Assembly: GCA_028751055.1 (NCBI GenBank) | Contig: JAQZDD010000059.1 | Location: 1-6,614 of the forward strand | Length of the DNA stretch: 6,614 bases | Source of the DNA: Euryarchaeota archaeon Ods04 | GTDB lineage: Archaea > Halobacteriota > Halobacteria > Halobacteriales > Halorutilaceae | Reading direction: 5' to 3' | In this document: one piece after another, positions 1 to 5,871 of the stretch | Position numbering within the stretch: position 1 is the stretch's first letter | Layout of the letters: each line of letters starts with the position of its first letter | Translations under genes and position numbers: made by a program | Notes under the pieces: generated by a model | Databases searched by the model: none | What the model was told of the DNA's origin: nothing | What the model saw: only the letters and a program-made list of their open reading frames with translations

Positions 1-21
1 ACGTTTTCGGAAAACGTTTTA
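1..21 (+). promoter_or_regulatory. Palindrome overlapping probable alaS promoter
   Basis: Bases 1-8 (ACGTTTTC) and 10-17 (GAAAACGT) are perfect inverted repeats around one central G. The T-rich stretch 17-21 (TTTTA) lies about 26 nt before the alaS ATG. That is the spacing expected of an archaeal TATA element driving a leaderless or nearly leaderless mRNA, and no good Shine-Dalgarno sequence precedes that ATG. The palindrome could be an operator covering the TATA element. Alternatively it could be a short hairpin (7-bp stem, CGG loop, then Ts) ending a gene upstream of the window. The left flank is cut off, so the two cannot be separated. Confidence 0.35.
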
Positions 22-44
22 GACGTGGACACGGAAATCCGGGT

Positions 45-2771
45 ATGGATGAGGACGAGTACCGTCTGGAGTACTTTGAGGAGAACGGTTTCGTCCGGAA
101 GGAGTGCCCTGAATGCGGACGCTACTTCTGGACACGCGACGCCTCGAAGGAAACATGCGGTGAACCTCCCTGTGACGAGTATACGTTTATAGGAAACCCG
201 CCGTTCGACGACGAGTTCACGCTTGAGGAGATGCGCGAGGAGTTTCTTTCGTTCTTCGAGAGCCACGACCACACACGTATCGACCCGTACCCCGTCGATG
301 CCTCACGGTGGCGTGACGACGTTCTTCTGACGCAGGCGTCTATCTACGACTTCCAGCCTCTCGTCACGTCGGGGAAGACGCCGCCGCCTGCGAATCCGCT
401 GACGATTTCGCAGCCCTGCATCCGTATGCAGGACATCGACAACGTCGGCAGGACGGGACGACATACGCTCGCCTTTGAGATGATGGCGCACCACGCCTTC
501 AACTCGCGGGCGGAGGGCGGCGCGTACGAAGGAGAGGTATACTGGAAGGAAGAGACAGTCGCGTACTGCGACGAGTTCCTCGAATCGTTGGGCGCGCCCC
601 TTGACGAGGTTACCTACGTCGAGTCGCCGTGGGTAGGCGGCGGTAACGCCGGACCTGCATTTGAGGTCATCCTCCGTGGTGCCGAACTCGCAACGCTCGT
701 CTTCATGGACCTCGAACTCGACGAAGACGGCGAGTACGAGATGAAGGACGGCAACACGTACTCGAAGATGGACAACTACATCGTCGACACCGGCTACGGT
801 CTTGAGCGTTTCACGTGGCTGAGTCAAGGTACGCCGACGGTGTACGAGGCTGTCTACCCCGATATGGTCGACCGTATCTGCGAAGACGCGGGTGTCGAAC
901 GCCCCGAAGACGAGATTCTGGCGGACGTGGCACGTCTCGCAGGCATGATGGATATCGACGACGTCGACGATATGCGCGGTGTACGGCGCACCGTCGCGGA
1001 CGACGTAGGTCTGACGCTCGCCGACTTCAACGACCTCGTGACGCCGATAGAGAACGCCTACGCGGTCGCCGACCACACGCGTGTCTTGGCGTACATGCTC
1101 GGCGACGGCATCGTTCCGTCAAACGTCGGAACGGGATACCTCGCACGTCTCGTTCTGCGCAGGACGGTACGTCTCGCCGACGAAATCGGTCTCGAAACGC
1201 CGCTCGAAGACCTTGTCGACGGACAGGCGAAACGTCTCGGCTACAGGAACCGCCCCGTGATACGTGATGTTGTACGCGAGGAGGTCGAAAAGTACGACGA
1301 GACGCTCGAACGCGGCAAGAGACTCGTGCGCCGTACCGCCGAGGAGTACGCCGACCAAGGCTCTATTCCGGTCGAGGAACTCGTCGAACTCTACGACTCG
1401 CACGGAATACAGCCCGACATGGTCGCCGAAATCGCGGAGGAAGAGGGTGTTTCCGTCGACGTACCCGACGACTTCTACGCTCTCGTGGCTGACAGACACG
1501 AGGAGCGCGAGAGCGACGAAGAACACGAGGAGGAGACCGTCGACGCCGAACTACCCGAGACCGGACTCCTGTACTACGATGACGCAGAAAGAACGGAGTT
1601 CGAGGCTGTCGTGCTAAACACGTACGAGAGAGACGACGGCTACGAGATAGTCTTAGACCAGACGCGTTTCTACCCAGAGGGCGGCGGACAGCCTGCCGAC
1701 ACGGGTGTGCTGGAGAACGGCGAGGTCGCGCGTGTCGAGGACGTACAGATACGTGACGGCGTCGTGTTTCACCGCACCGACAAGCCGTTGAGCAAGGGCG
1801 ACGTGGTGCGCGGACAGGTCGACGCCGACCGCAGACGCGCGCTGATGCAGAACCATACTGCGACACATATCGTGATAGACGCGGCGCGGCGTGTCTTAGG
1901 CGACCACGTGCGACAGGCGGGCGCGCAGAAGGGCGTCGAGTCGTCACGTATCGACTTCACGCACCACAAACGCCTGACGAAGGAGGAGGTACGCGAGATA
2001 GAGCGTGTCGCAAACAGGACGGTACGGAAGAACGTACGCGTAAAGGACTCGTGGCTCGACAGACACGACGCCGAGGAGGAGTACGGATTCGACCTGTATC
2101 AGGGCGGCATACCCGCGGGCGAGGAGATACGTATCATACAGGTCGACGACGACGTGCAGGCGTGCGGTGGAACGCACGTCTCGCGTACGGGTGAAGTCGG
2201 CTTCGTCAAGATACGTAACACGGAGCGCATACAGGACGGTGTCGAACGTATCGTCTTCTCGGCAGGCGAATCCGCCGTCAACGCGACGCAGACGATAGAG
2301 ACCGCACTCGAAGAGACAGCCGAGACGTTCGGCGTGCCGCGGGACGACGTTCCCGAGACGGCGCGACGGTTCTTCGAAGAGTGGAAGGAGCGCGGCAAGG
2401 AGATAGAGGAACTGCGCGCCGAACTCGCCGACCTGCGCACCGACACAGCCGAAGAGGAGGAGATAGACGGTGTGCCGTTCGTCGCACAACGTATGGACGC
2501 CGACATCGACGAACTCCGCACAGCCGCCAACTCGGTCGTCGATGAGGGCAAGGTGGCGGTCTTCGCCGGAAAGAACGGAAGCGCGGGCGTCGTCGTCGGC
2601 GTCCCCAAGGACATCGACCTCAACGCCGGAGAGGTCGCCGGTAAGTTAGCGTCGCTCCTAGGCGGCGACGGCGGCGGCTCTCCCGAGTTCGGACAGGGTG
2701 GCGGACCCAACATCGACCGTATCGACGAGGCTCTCGAACGTTCGAAGGAGATAATCGAGGAGGAACTATAA
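45..2771 (+). CDS. alaS: Alanine--tRNA ligase, archaeal type
   Basis: Class II synthetase that charges tRNA-Ala with alanine in the cytoplasm and hydrolyses mischarged Ser/Gly-tRNA. At 908 residues it has the full archaeal length. In order: an archaeal N-terminal Cys cluster (C21, C24, C38, C43); the catalytic core, with [22 protein letters not shown] and motif 3 GYGLERF at 250-256; the tRNA-binding helical region; a very acidic segment around 481-508; the editing domain, with [12 protein letters not shown] at 541-552 and zinc ligands H604/H608 (HTATH) and C707/H711 (CGGTH); a coiled-coil linker near 785-825; and the C-terminal C-Ala domain with its Gly-rich signature at 873-887. The frame stays open to the window edge, but this ATG gives the N-terminus usual for haloarchaeal AlaRS. 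There is no strong ribosome site, which fits a leaderless message. All catalytic and editing signatures appear intact. thrC follows after 3 nt. Confidence 0.97.
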   Translation: MDEDEYRLEYFEENGFVRKECPECGRYFWTRDASKETCGEPPCDEYTFIGNPPFDDEFTLEEMREEFLSFFESHDHTRIDPYPVDASRWRDDVLLTQASIYDFQPLVTSGKTPPPANPLTISQPCIRMQDIDNVGRTGRHTLAFEMMAHHAFNSRAEGGAYEGEVYWKEETVAYCDEFLESLGAPLDEVTYVESPWVGGGNAGPAFEVILRGAELATLVFMDLELDEDGEYEMKDGNTYSKMDNYIVDTGYGLERFTWLSQGTPTVYEAVYPDMVDRICEDAGVERPEDEILADVARLAGMMDIDDVDDMRGVRRTVADDVGLTLADFNDLVTPIENAYAVADHTRVLAYMLGDGIVPSNVGTGYLARLVLRRTVRLADEIGLETPLEDLVDGQAKRLGYRNRPVIRDVVREEVEKYDETLERGKRLVRRTAEEYADQGSIPVEELVELYDSHGIQPDMVAEIAEEEGVSVDVPDDFYALVADRHEERESDEEHEEETVDAELPETGLLYYDDAERTEFEAVVLNTYERDDGYEIVLDQTRFYPEGGGQPADTGVLENGEVARVEDVQIRDGVVFHRTDKPLSKGDVVRGQVDADRRRALMQNHTATHIVIDAARRVLGDHVRQAGAQKGVESSRIDFTHHKRLTKEEVREIERVANRTVRKNVRVKDSWLDRHDAEEEYGFDLYQGGIPAGEEIRIIQVDDDVQACGGTHVSRTGEVGFVKIRNTERIQDGVERIVFSAGESAVNATQTIETALEETAETFGVPRDDVPETARRFFEEWKERGKEIEELRAELADLRTDTAEEEEIDGVPFVAQRMDADIDELRTAANSVVDEGKVAVFAGKNGSAGVVVGVPKDIDLNAGEVAGKLASLLGGDGGGSPEFGQGGGPNIDRIDEALERSKEIIEEEL
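2757..2763 (+). promoter_or_regulatory. Ribosome binding site for thrC inside alaS
   Basis: GAGGAGG, complementary to the anti-SD at the archaeal 16S rRNA 3' end, lies within the last alaS codons (Glu-Glu-Glu) and 11 nt before the thrC ATG at 2775. It supports that start and translation from a shared alaS-thrC transcript. Confidence 0.6.
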
Positions 2772-2774
2772 GTA

Positions 2775-3962
2775 ATGTCATGGCTACACTGCATCGAGTG
2801 CGGCGAGAGGTACAGCAGCAACGACCCACGGTACACGTGTGAATGCGGCGGACTGCTCGAAGTAAGGTACGAGGAGGTACCGTCGAGGGCGGACTTCTCA
2901 GGACCGCCCGGAGTATGGCGGTACTCGTCCGTCCTGCCGCTCGAAACCGCCGACAGCGTCACGCTTCACGAGGGTGGCACGCCCCTGTACGACGCCGACA
3001 AGCTCTCGGACGAGATAGGCGTCGAGATACACGTCAAGCACGAGGGCATGAACCCAACCGGCTCTTTCAAAGACCGCGGAATGACGGTCGGGGTTTCGAA
3101 AGCCATCGAGTTAGGAATCGAGCGCGTCGCGTGCGCCTCGACGGGTAACACGAGCGCGGCACTCGCGGCGTACGGTGCCGCCGCCGACATACCTGCCGTC
3201 GTCCTTCTGCCCCAAGGCAAGGTTGCGATGGGCAAGGTCGCACAGGCTCTGATGCACGGCGCGCAACTCATCGAACTCGACGGCAACTTCGACGAATGCC
3301 TCCGTATCGTGCGCGACCTAGCAGAGGAAGGCTTCTTCTACGTCCTCAACTCCATCAATCCGTACAGGCTCGAAGGGCAGAAGACTATCGCGTTCGAGGT
3401 TCTCGAACAGATGAACTGGGAGGTACCCGACCGCGTCGTCCTGCCCATCGGAAACGCAGGGAACATCAGCGCGATATACAAGGGCTTCCGTGAGTTCTAC
3501 CACGCCGGAATCATAGACGAGATGCCGATGATGACGGGAGTGCAGGCGGAAGGCGCGTCGCCCTTAGTCGGCGCGCTTCAGAAGGGCGGAAAGCTCAAAC
3601 CTTTCGAGTCGCCCGAGACGAAGGCGACCGCCATCCGTATAGGCGACCCTGTCAACGCTCCGAAGGCGCGCGAAGCGATAAGTGAGACCGACGGCACAGC
3701 GACGAGCGTCACAGACGAGGAACTCATGGACGCGCAGGTCAAGCTAGCACAGCGCGAGGGTATCGGCGTCGAACCCGCGAGCGCGACGAGCGTCGCAGGC
3801 GTAAAGAAGCTCCTGAACGACGGCGTGATAGACAGCACCGAGACCGTCGTATGTGTCACGACCGGGCACCTGCTCAAGGATCCCGACGCCGCGCTCGAAG
3901 CTTCTGGCGACACGATAAAGACGGACGCGACACACGAAGCGGTTCGTCAGGCACTCGACTGA
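2775..3962 (+). CDS. thrC: Threonine synthase
   Basis: PLP-dependent fold-type II lyase that converts O-phospho-L-homoserine and water to L-threonine and phosphate, the last step of threonine biosynthesis. Its 395 residues match the archaeal family. A small N-terminal zinc-ribbon-like element carries C6, C9, C22 and C24. The substrate-loop segment LHEGGTPL is at 64-71. NPTGSFKDRG at 93-102 contains the predicted Schiff-base lysine K99. STGNTSAA at 122-129 is the substrate/PLP-contacting loop, and GNAGN at 226-230 is the PLP phosphate-binding loop. EPASATS and the TGHLLKD segment near the end are also family-typical. Nothing is missing. The start sits 3 nt after alaS with a GAGGAGG ribosome site, so the two are probably cotranscribed. 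The 3' end converges with a minus-strand gene 5 nt away. The related cysteate/cystathionine branches of this fold are less likely, given the zinc-ribbon N-terminus and the GSFKDRG motif. Confidence 0.95.
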   Translation: MSWLHCIECGERYSSNDPRYTCECGGLLEVRYEEVPSRADFSGPPGVWRYSSVLPLETADSVTLHEGGTPLYDADKLSDEIGVEIHVKHEGMNPTGSFKDRGMTVGVSKAIELGIERVACASTGNTSAALAAYGAAADIPAVVLLPQGKVAMGKVAQALMHGAQLIELDGNFDECLRIVRDLAEEGFFYVLNSINPYRLEGQKTIAFEVLEQMNWEVPDRVVLPIGNAGNISAIYKGFREFYHAGIIDEMPMMTGVQAEGASPLVGALQKGGKLKPFESPETKATAIRIGDPVNAPKAREAISETDGTATSVTDEELMDAQVKLAQREGIGVEPASATSVAGVKKLLNDGVIDSTETVVCVTTGHLLKDPDAALEASGDTIKTDATHEAVRQALD

Positions 3963-3974
3963 CCCAGTCAGTCG
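3956..3974. terminator. Hairpin between convergent genes, spanning both stop codons
   Basis: CGACTGAC (3956-3963) and GTCAGTCG (3967-3974) are perfect inverted repeats around a CCA loop, giving an 8-bp stem. The left arm includes the thrC TGA (3960-3962). The right arm includes the TGA of the minus-strand gene (3968-3970). A pyrimidine-rich but not T-only stretch follows on the plus strand, and no T-run follows on the minus strand. Position suggests a bidirectional 3'-end or stability element. Archaeal termination normally relies on U-tracts, so a true terminator role is unproven. Confidence 0.45.
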
Positions 3975-4525
3975 CGTTCCCTCTGCTCCTTCCAACGTCG
4001 CTCCTTGCTGGCTCTGCTCCGTAACAGGGCACCAGCCACGAACAGGACGAGTGCCACGAGCATGTAAGCCACCGTCCACGCGACGAGAGGCATGACAGCC
4101 GTTATTTCGCCGCTCAGAGCCGCGTTCACGTCCGGACCTCCGGCTCCGAACAGCATCTCGCCGACGGAGTCTATCTCCTCCAGTTCAACTTCCTCGGGAA
4201 AGAGAAGTATCTCCTGTCCGCCGACGAAGACGTTCGAGAGGTAGAGTATAGAAGGCGCGAGCACGAGAAGACCACCTGCGACGTAAGACGACGAACCGAC
4301 TATATCTCCGACGAACTCCTTCCGTGAGAGGTAGTAGACTGTTCCCGCGACCGCTAAGACGAAAGCCACCGCGGAGACAACGGTTCCAAGGTTCATGAAG
4401 GCGTAAGCAGCGAGCGCGCCGACGACGAGGGAGCAGACTCCCGCAGCCACGAGAACCGAGTTCGACACGCCTTCCTCTTCGTCCTCTTCTGCCATACCGT
4501 CGTCTCCGGAGGTCTCCACCGACAT
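3968..4525 (-). CDS. Hypothetical four-helix membrane protein with acidic N-terminus and acidic loop
   Basis: Not recognised; no catalytic motif is visible. The 185-residue product begins with an acidic soluble stretch (residues 1-20, rich in Asp/Glu). It then has four hydrophobic segments at about 23-45, 47-66, 80-101 and 143-169, and ends in a basic tail (170-185) rich in Arg and Lys. The SRKE loop after helix 2 and the basic tail fit an N-in/C-in topology by the positive-inside rule. That places the acidic 102-142 loop (EEVELEEID) outside. The gene is convergent with thrC and divergent from the helical-repeat protein, with which it shares a 164-bp promoter region. Translation may start at Met1 (4525) or at Met11 (4495): only Met11 has a well-spaced GGAG, 8 nt upstream. 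An acidic tail ahead of a small membrane domain is common among haloarchaeal hypothetical proteins. No function is claimed. Confidence 0.8.
   Translation of the reverse strand: MSVETSGDDGMAEEDEEEGVSNSVLVAAGVCSLVVGALAAYAFMNLGTVVSAVAFVLAVAGTVYYLSRKEFVGDIVGSSSYVAGGLLVLAPSILYLSNVFVGGQEILLFPEEVELEEIDSVGEMLFGAGGPDVNAALSGEITAVMPLVAWTVAYMLVALVLFVAGALLRSRASKERRWKEQRERD
4504..4507 (-). promoter_or_regulatory. Possible ribosome site favouring an internal start
   Basis: On the minus strand GGAG reads from 4507 to 4504, 8 nt before the in-frame ATG at 4495-4493 (Met11, followed by AEEDEEEG). The annotated first ATG at 4525 has no comparable site and would have to be leaderless or initiated with weak pairing. 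The motif sits inside a perfect 8-bp palindrome CTCCGGAG (4504-4511 region). Confidence 0.3.
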
Positions 4526-4689
4526 GTTAACGTAGAGCGGTTTGCTTTTTCAGCAACATCAAACTTCCGGGTACAAACCACAACACGATTATAATTCGGT
4601 CCAGCATATACAGATACCGTGATAAACACGCTTCTACTTATAGGTATACCAGAGATAAAAAGTAAGAGGACAAGAACAGTGTTCTACAA
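4526..4689. promoter_or_regulatory. AT-rich divergent promoter region
   Basis: This 164-bp gap separates two genes read away from each other and is clearly more AT-rich than its surroundings. Candidate archaeal TATA elements are the symmetric ATTATAAT at 4588-4595, usable in either direction; CTTATAGG near 4636-4643; and GATAAAAAG at 4654-4662. The last is centred about 30 nt before the plus-strand ATG at 4690, which fits a nearly leaderless transcript, and no good Shine-Dalgarno sequence lies close to that ATG. For the minus strand, ATTATAAT would give a start near 4565. GGTATACC at 4643-4650 is a perfect palindrome. No RNA gene was recognised here. Confidence 0.5.
4673..4685. promoter_or_regulatory. 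13-bp palindrome just before the start codon, possible operator
   Basis: AGAACA (4673-4678) and TGTTCT (4680-4685) are perfect inverted repeats around a central G, ending 4 nt before the ATG at 4690. With a TATA element near 4654-4662 this would lie on the transcription start, where a bound repressor would block initiation. It is a short palindrome and could occur by chance. Confidence 0.35.
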
Positions 4690-5871
4690 ATGACTCTTGA
4701 ACGTCCAAGGCAGTTCTACATAGACGCGACGTACGGCATCATCTTTCTCATAGGATTAGCCGTGCTTGCCTTCCGTCCGGACACGCGTGTCGCGGCGTTC
4801 CTTGGCGGTCTGGTTCTCGGATACGCCATAAACGTCTGGGGTAAGATGGAGTTCCGCGACACGATAATACAGAAGTACGTTGAGGAGGAGACGGAGAAAC
4901 AGATAGAGGAGACGGCAAAGGACACCGTCGAAAAGCAGGTCGTTGAGCAGGTGGAGGAGCAAGTAAGGGAGGTCAGCGACGAGGTCGGCAAGAAGGTCGA
5001 AGAACGTGTCGGAGAGGTCGAAGCCAAGTTCGACGATGCTGTCGAACAGACCGTTAGCGGTGCCGAGAGACGGGCGGTCGACCGACAGGTAGAGAAATCC
5101 GTTGAGGAGCGTATGGAGGAGAAGGCGGAGGAAGTGAGGAAACGCGTAGAAGAGAGAGTCGAAAAGAAGGCTGAGGAGAAGACGGAGGAAGCCGTAGAAA
5201 AGAAGGTGGAGGAAGAAGCCGAAAAGAAGGTCGAAGAGAAAGCTGAGGAAGCCGTAGAGAAGAAGGTAGAGGAAGAAGCTGAGAAGAAGGTAGCAGAGAA
5301 GACTGAAGAAGCCGTTGAAGAACAGGTCAAGCAGGAAGCCGAGAAGAAGGTGGCAGAGAAGACTGAGGAGGCTGTCGAAGAAAAGGTTGAGGAGAAGACT
5401 GAGGAAGCAGTCAAAGAGACGGTTGAGGAGACAGCTGAGGAAGCCGCCGAGAAGACGGTCGAAGAGACCGTGGAGAAAGCCGTCGAGTCGGCTACGGAAG
5501 AGAAGGTCAAGGAAGCCGTCGAAGACGCTGTCAAGGAGAAGGTCAAGGAAAAGGTAGAGGAAGAGACGGAGAAGGTGAGTGAGAAAGCCGAAGAAGCCGT
5601 AGAGAAGCAGGTCGAAGAGAAGGTGGAACAGGAAGCTGAAAAGAAGGTCGAGGAGAAAGCCAAGGAGGCTGTCGAGGAGACGGTTGAGGAGAAAGCCGAG
5701 GAAGCCTTAGAGGAACAGGTAGAAGAGAAAGCAGAAGAGGTCGTAAAGAAGAAGGCAGAGGAGGAAGCCGAAAAGAAGATTGAGGAGAAGGCTGAAGACA
5801 CCGTCGAAAACGAGGTCGAAGACATAGTTGAAGAAAAGGTGAAGGAAAAGGTAGACGACGAGGAGGAATAG
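4690..5871 (+). CDS. Membrane-anchored Glu/Lys-rich tetrad-repeat helical protein
   Basis: Not a recognised family; function unknown. The 393 residues comprise an N-terminal membrane hairpin (hydrophobic segments about 13-28 and 33-50, joined by the short loop RPDTR) and a polar tail from about residue 54 to the end. The tail is almost entirely Glu, Lys, Val and Ala. From 125 to 393 it has no Gly, Pro, Cys, His or aromatic residue, so it should be continuous helix. Small hydrophobics (Val/Ala, occasionally Thr, Leu, Ile or Met) recur at every fourth residue: unbroken from V149 to T293, a single step of three to V296, then unbroken to V388. This differs from the 3.5-residue spacing of ordinary coiled coils. 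Alternating EKK and EEE blocks would place Lys and Glu at i/i+4, as in stable single helices. A rigid spacer or scaffold is a reasonable guess. TolA-like or LEA-like resemblance is compositional only. The permease gene starts immediately after its stop. Confidence 0.88.
   Translation: MTLERPRQFYIDATYGIIFLIGLAVLAFRPDTRVAAFLGGLVLGYAINVWGKMEFRDTIIQKYVEEETEKQIEETAKDTVEKQVVEQVEEQVREVSDEVGKKVEERVGEVEAKFDDAVEQTVSGAERRAVDRQVEKSVEERMEEKAEEVRKRVEERVEKKAEEKTEEAVEKKVEEEAEKKVEEKAEEAVEKKVEEEAEKKVAEKTEEAVEEQVKQEAEKKVAEKTEEAVEEKVEEKTEEAVKETVEETAEEAAEKTVEETVEKAVESATEEKVKEAVEDAVKEKVKEKVEEETEKVSEKAEEAVEKQVEEKVEQEAEKKVEEKAKEAVEETVEEKAEEALEEQVEEKAEEVVKKKAEEEAEKKIEEKAEDTVENEVEDIVEEKVKEKVDDEEE
5191..5370 (+). repeat. 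Three tandem 60-bp in-frame repeats
   Basis: Copies start at 5191, 5251 and 5311 and encode residues 168-187, 188-207 and 208-227 (consensus AVEKKVEEEAEKKVEEKAEE). By hand comparison copies 1 and 2 agree at about 51 of 60 bases, and copies 2 and 3 at about 47. Many differences are synonymous third positions, so the copies are not recent. Shorter 36-bp units (for example 5668-5703 and 5704-5739) and longer 60- to 72-bp units follow in 5596-5799. All are multiples of 12 bp, i.e. one 4-residue step of the protein. Confidence 0.8.
5860..5866 (+). promoter_or_regulatory. Ribosome binding site for the permease inside the upstream gene
   Basis: GAGGAGG lies in the Asp-Glu codons that end the helical protein, with 5 nt (AATAG) before the ATG at 5872. 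The TAG stop at 5869-5871 abuts that ATG with no gap. This is the usual arrangement for coupled translation. Confidence 0.65.

Noticed and set aside
303..1076. Antisense open frame inside alaS
   Set aside because: The sense strand encodes conserved AlaRS catalytic blocks here; the antisense product shows no recognisable motif.
1485..1570. Acidic insertion in AlaRS as a possible new domain
   Set aside because: Acidic linkers between the tRNA-binding and editing regions are ordinary for halophile proteins; no fold or motif is visible.
2099..2962. Antisense open frame across the alaS-thrC junction
   Set aside because: Ser/Arg-rich composition without domains, opposite two well-supported enzymes. 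Absence of stops is expected in this codon usage.
4542..4556. Possible hairpin TTGCT/AGCAA in the divergent promoter region
   Set aside because: Only a 5-bp stem, AT-rich, and with no consistent placement relative to either gene.
5191..5370. CRISPR-like or mobile-element repeat
   Set aside because: Copies are directly adjacent with no spacers, diverged mostly at synonymous positions, and in frame with a protein repeat.
5315..5557. Arg/Lys/Ser-rich plus-strand frame inside the helical-repeat gene
   Set aside because: It is a shifted reading of the GA-rich repeats, with no ribosome site and composition unlike the acidic proteome.
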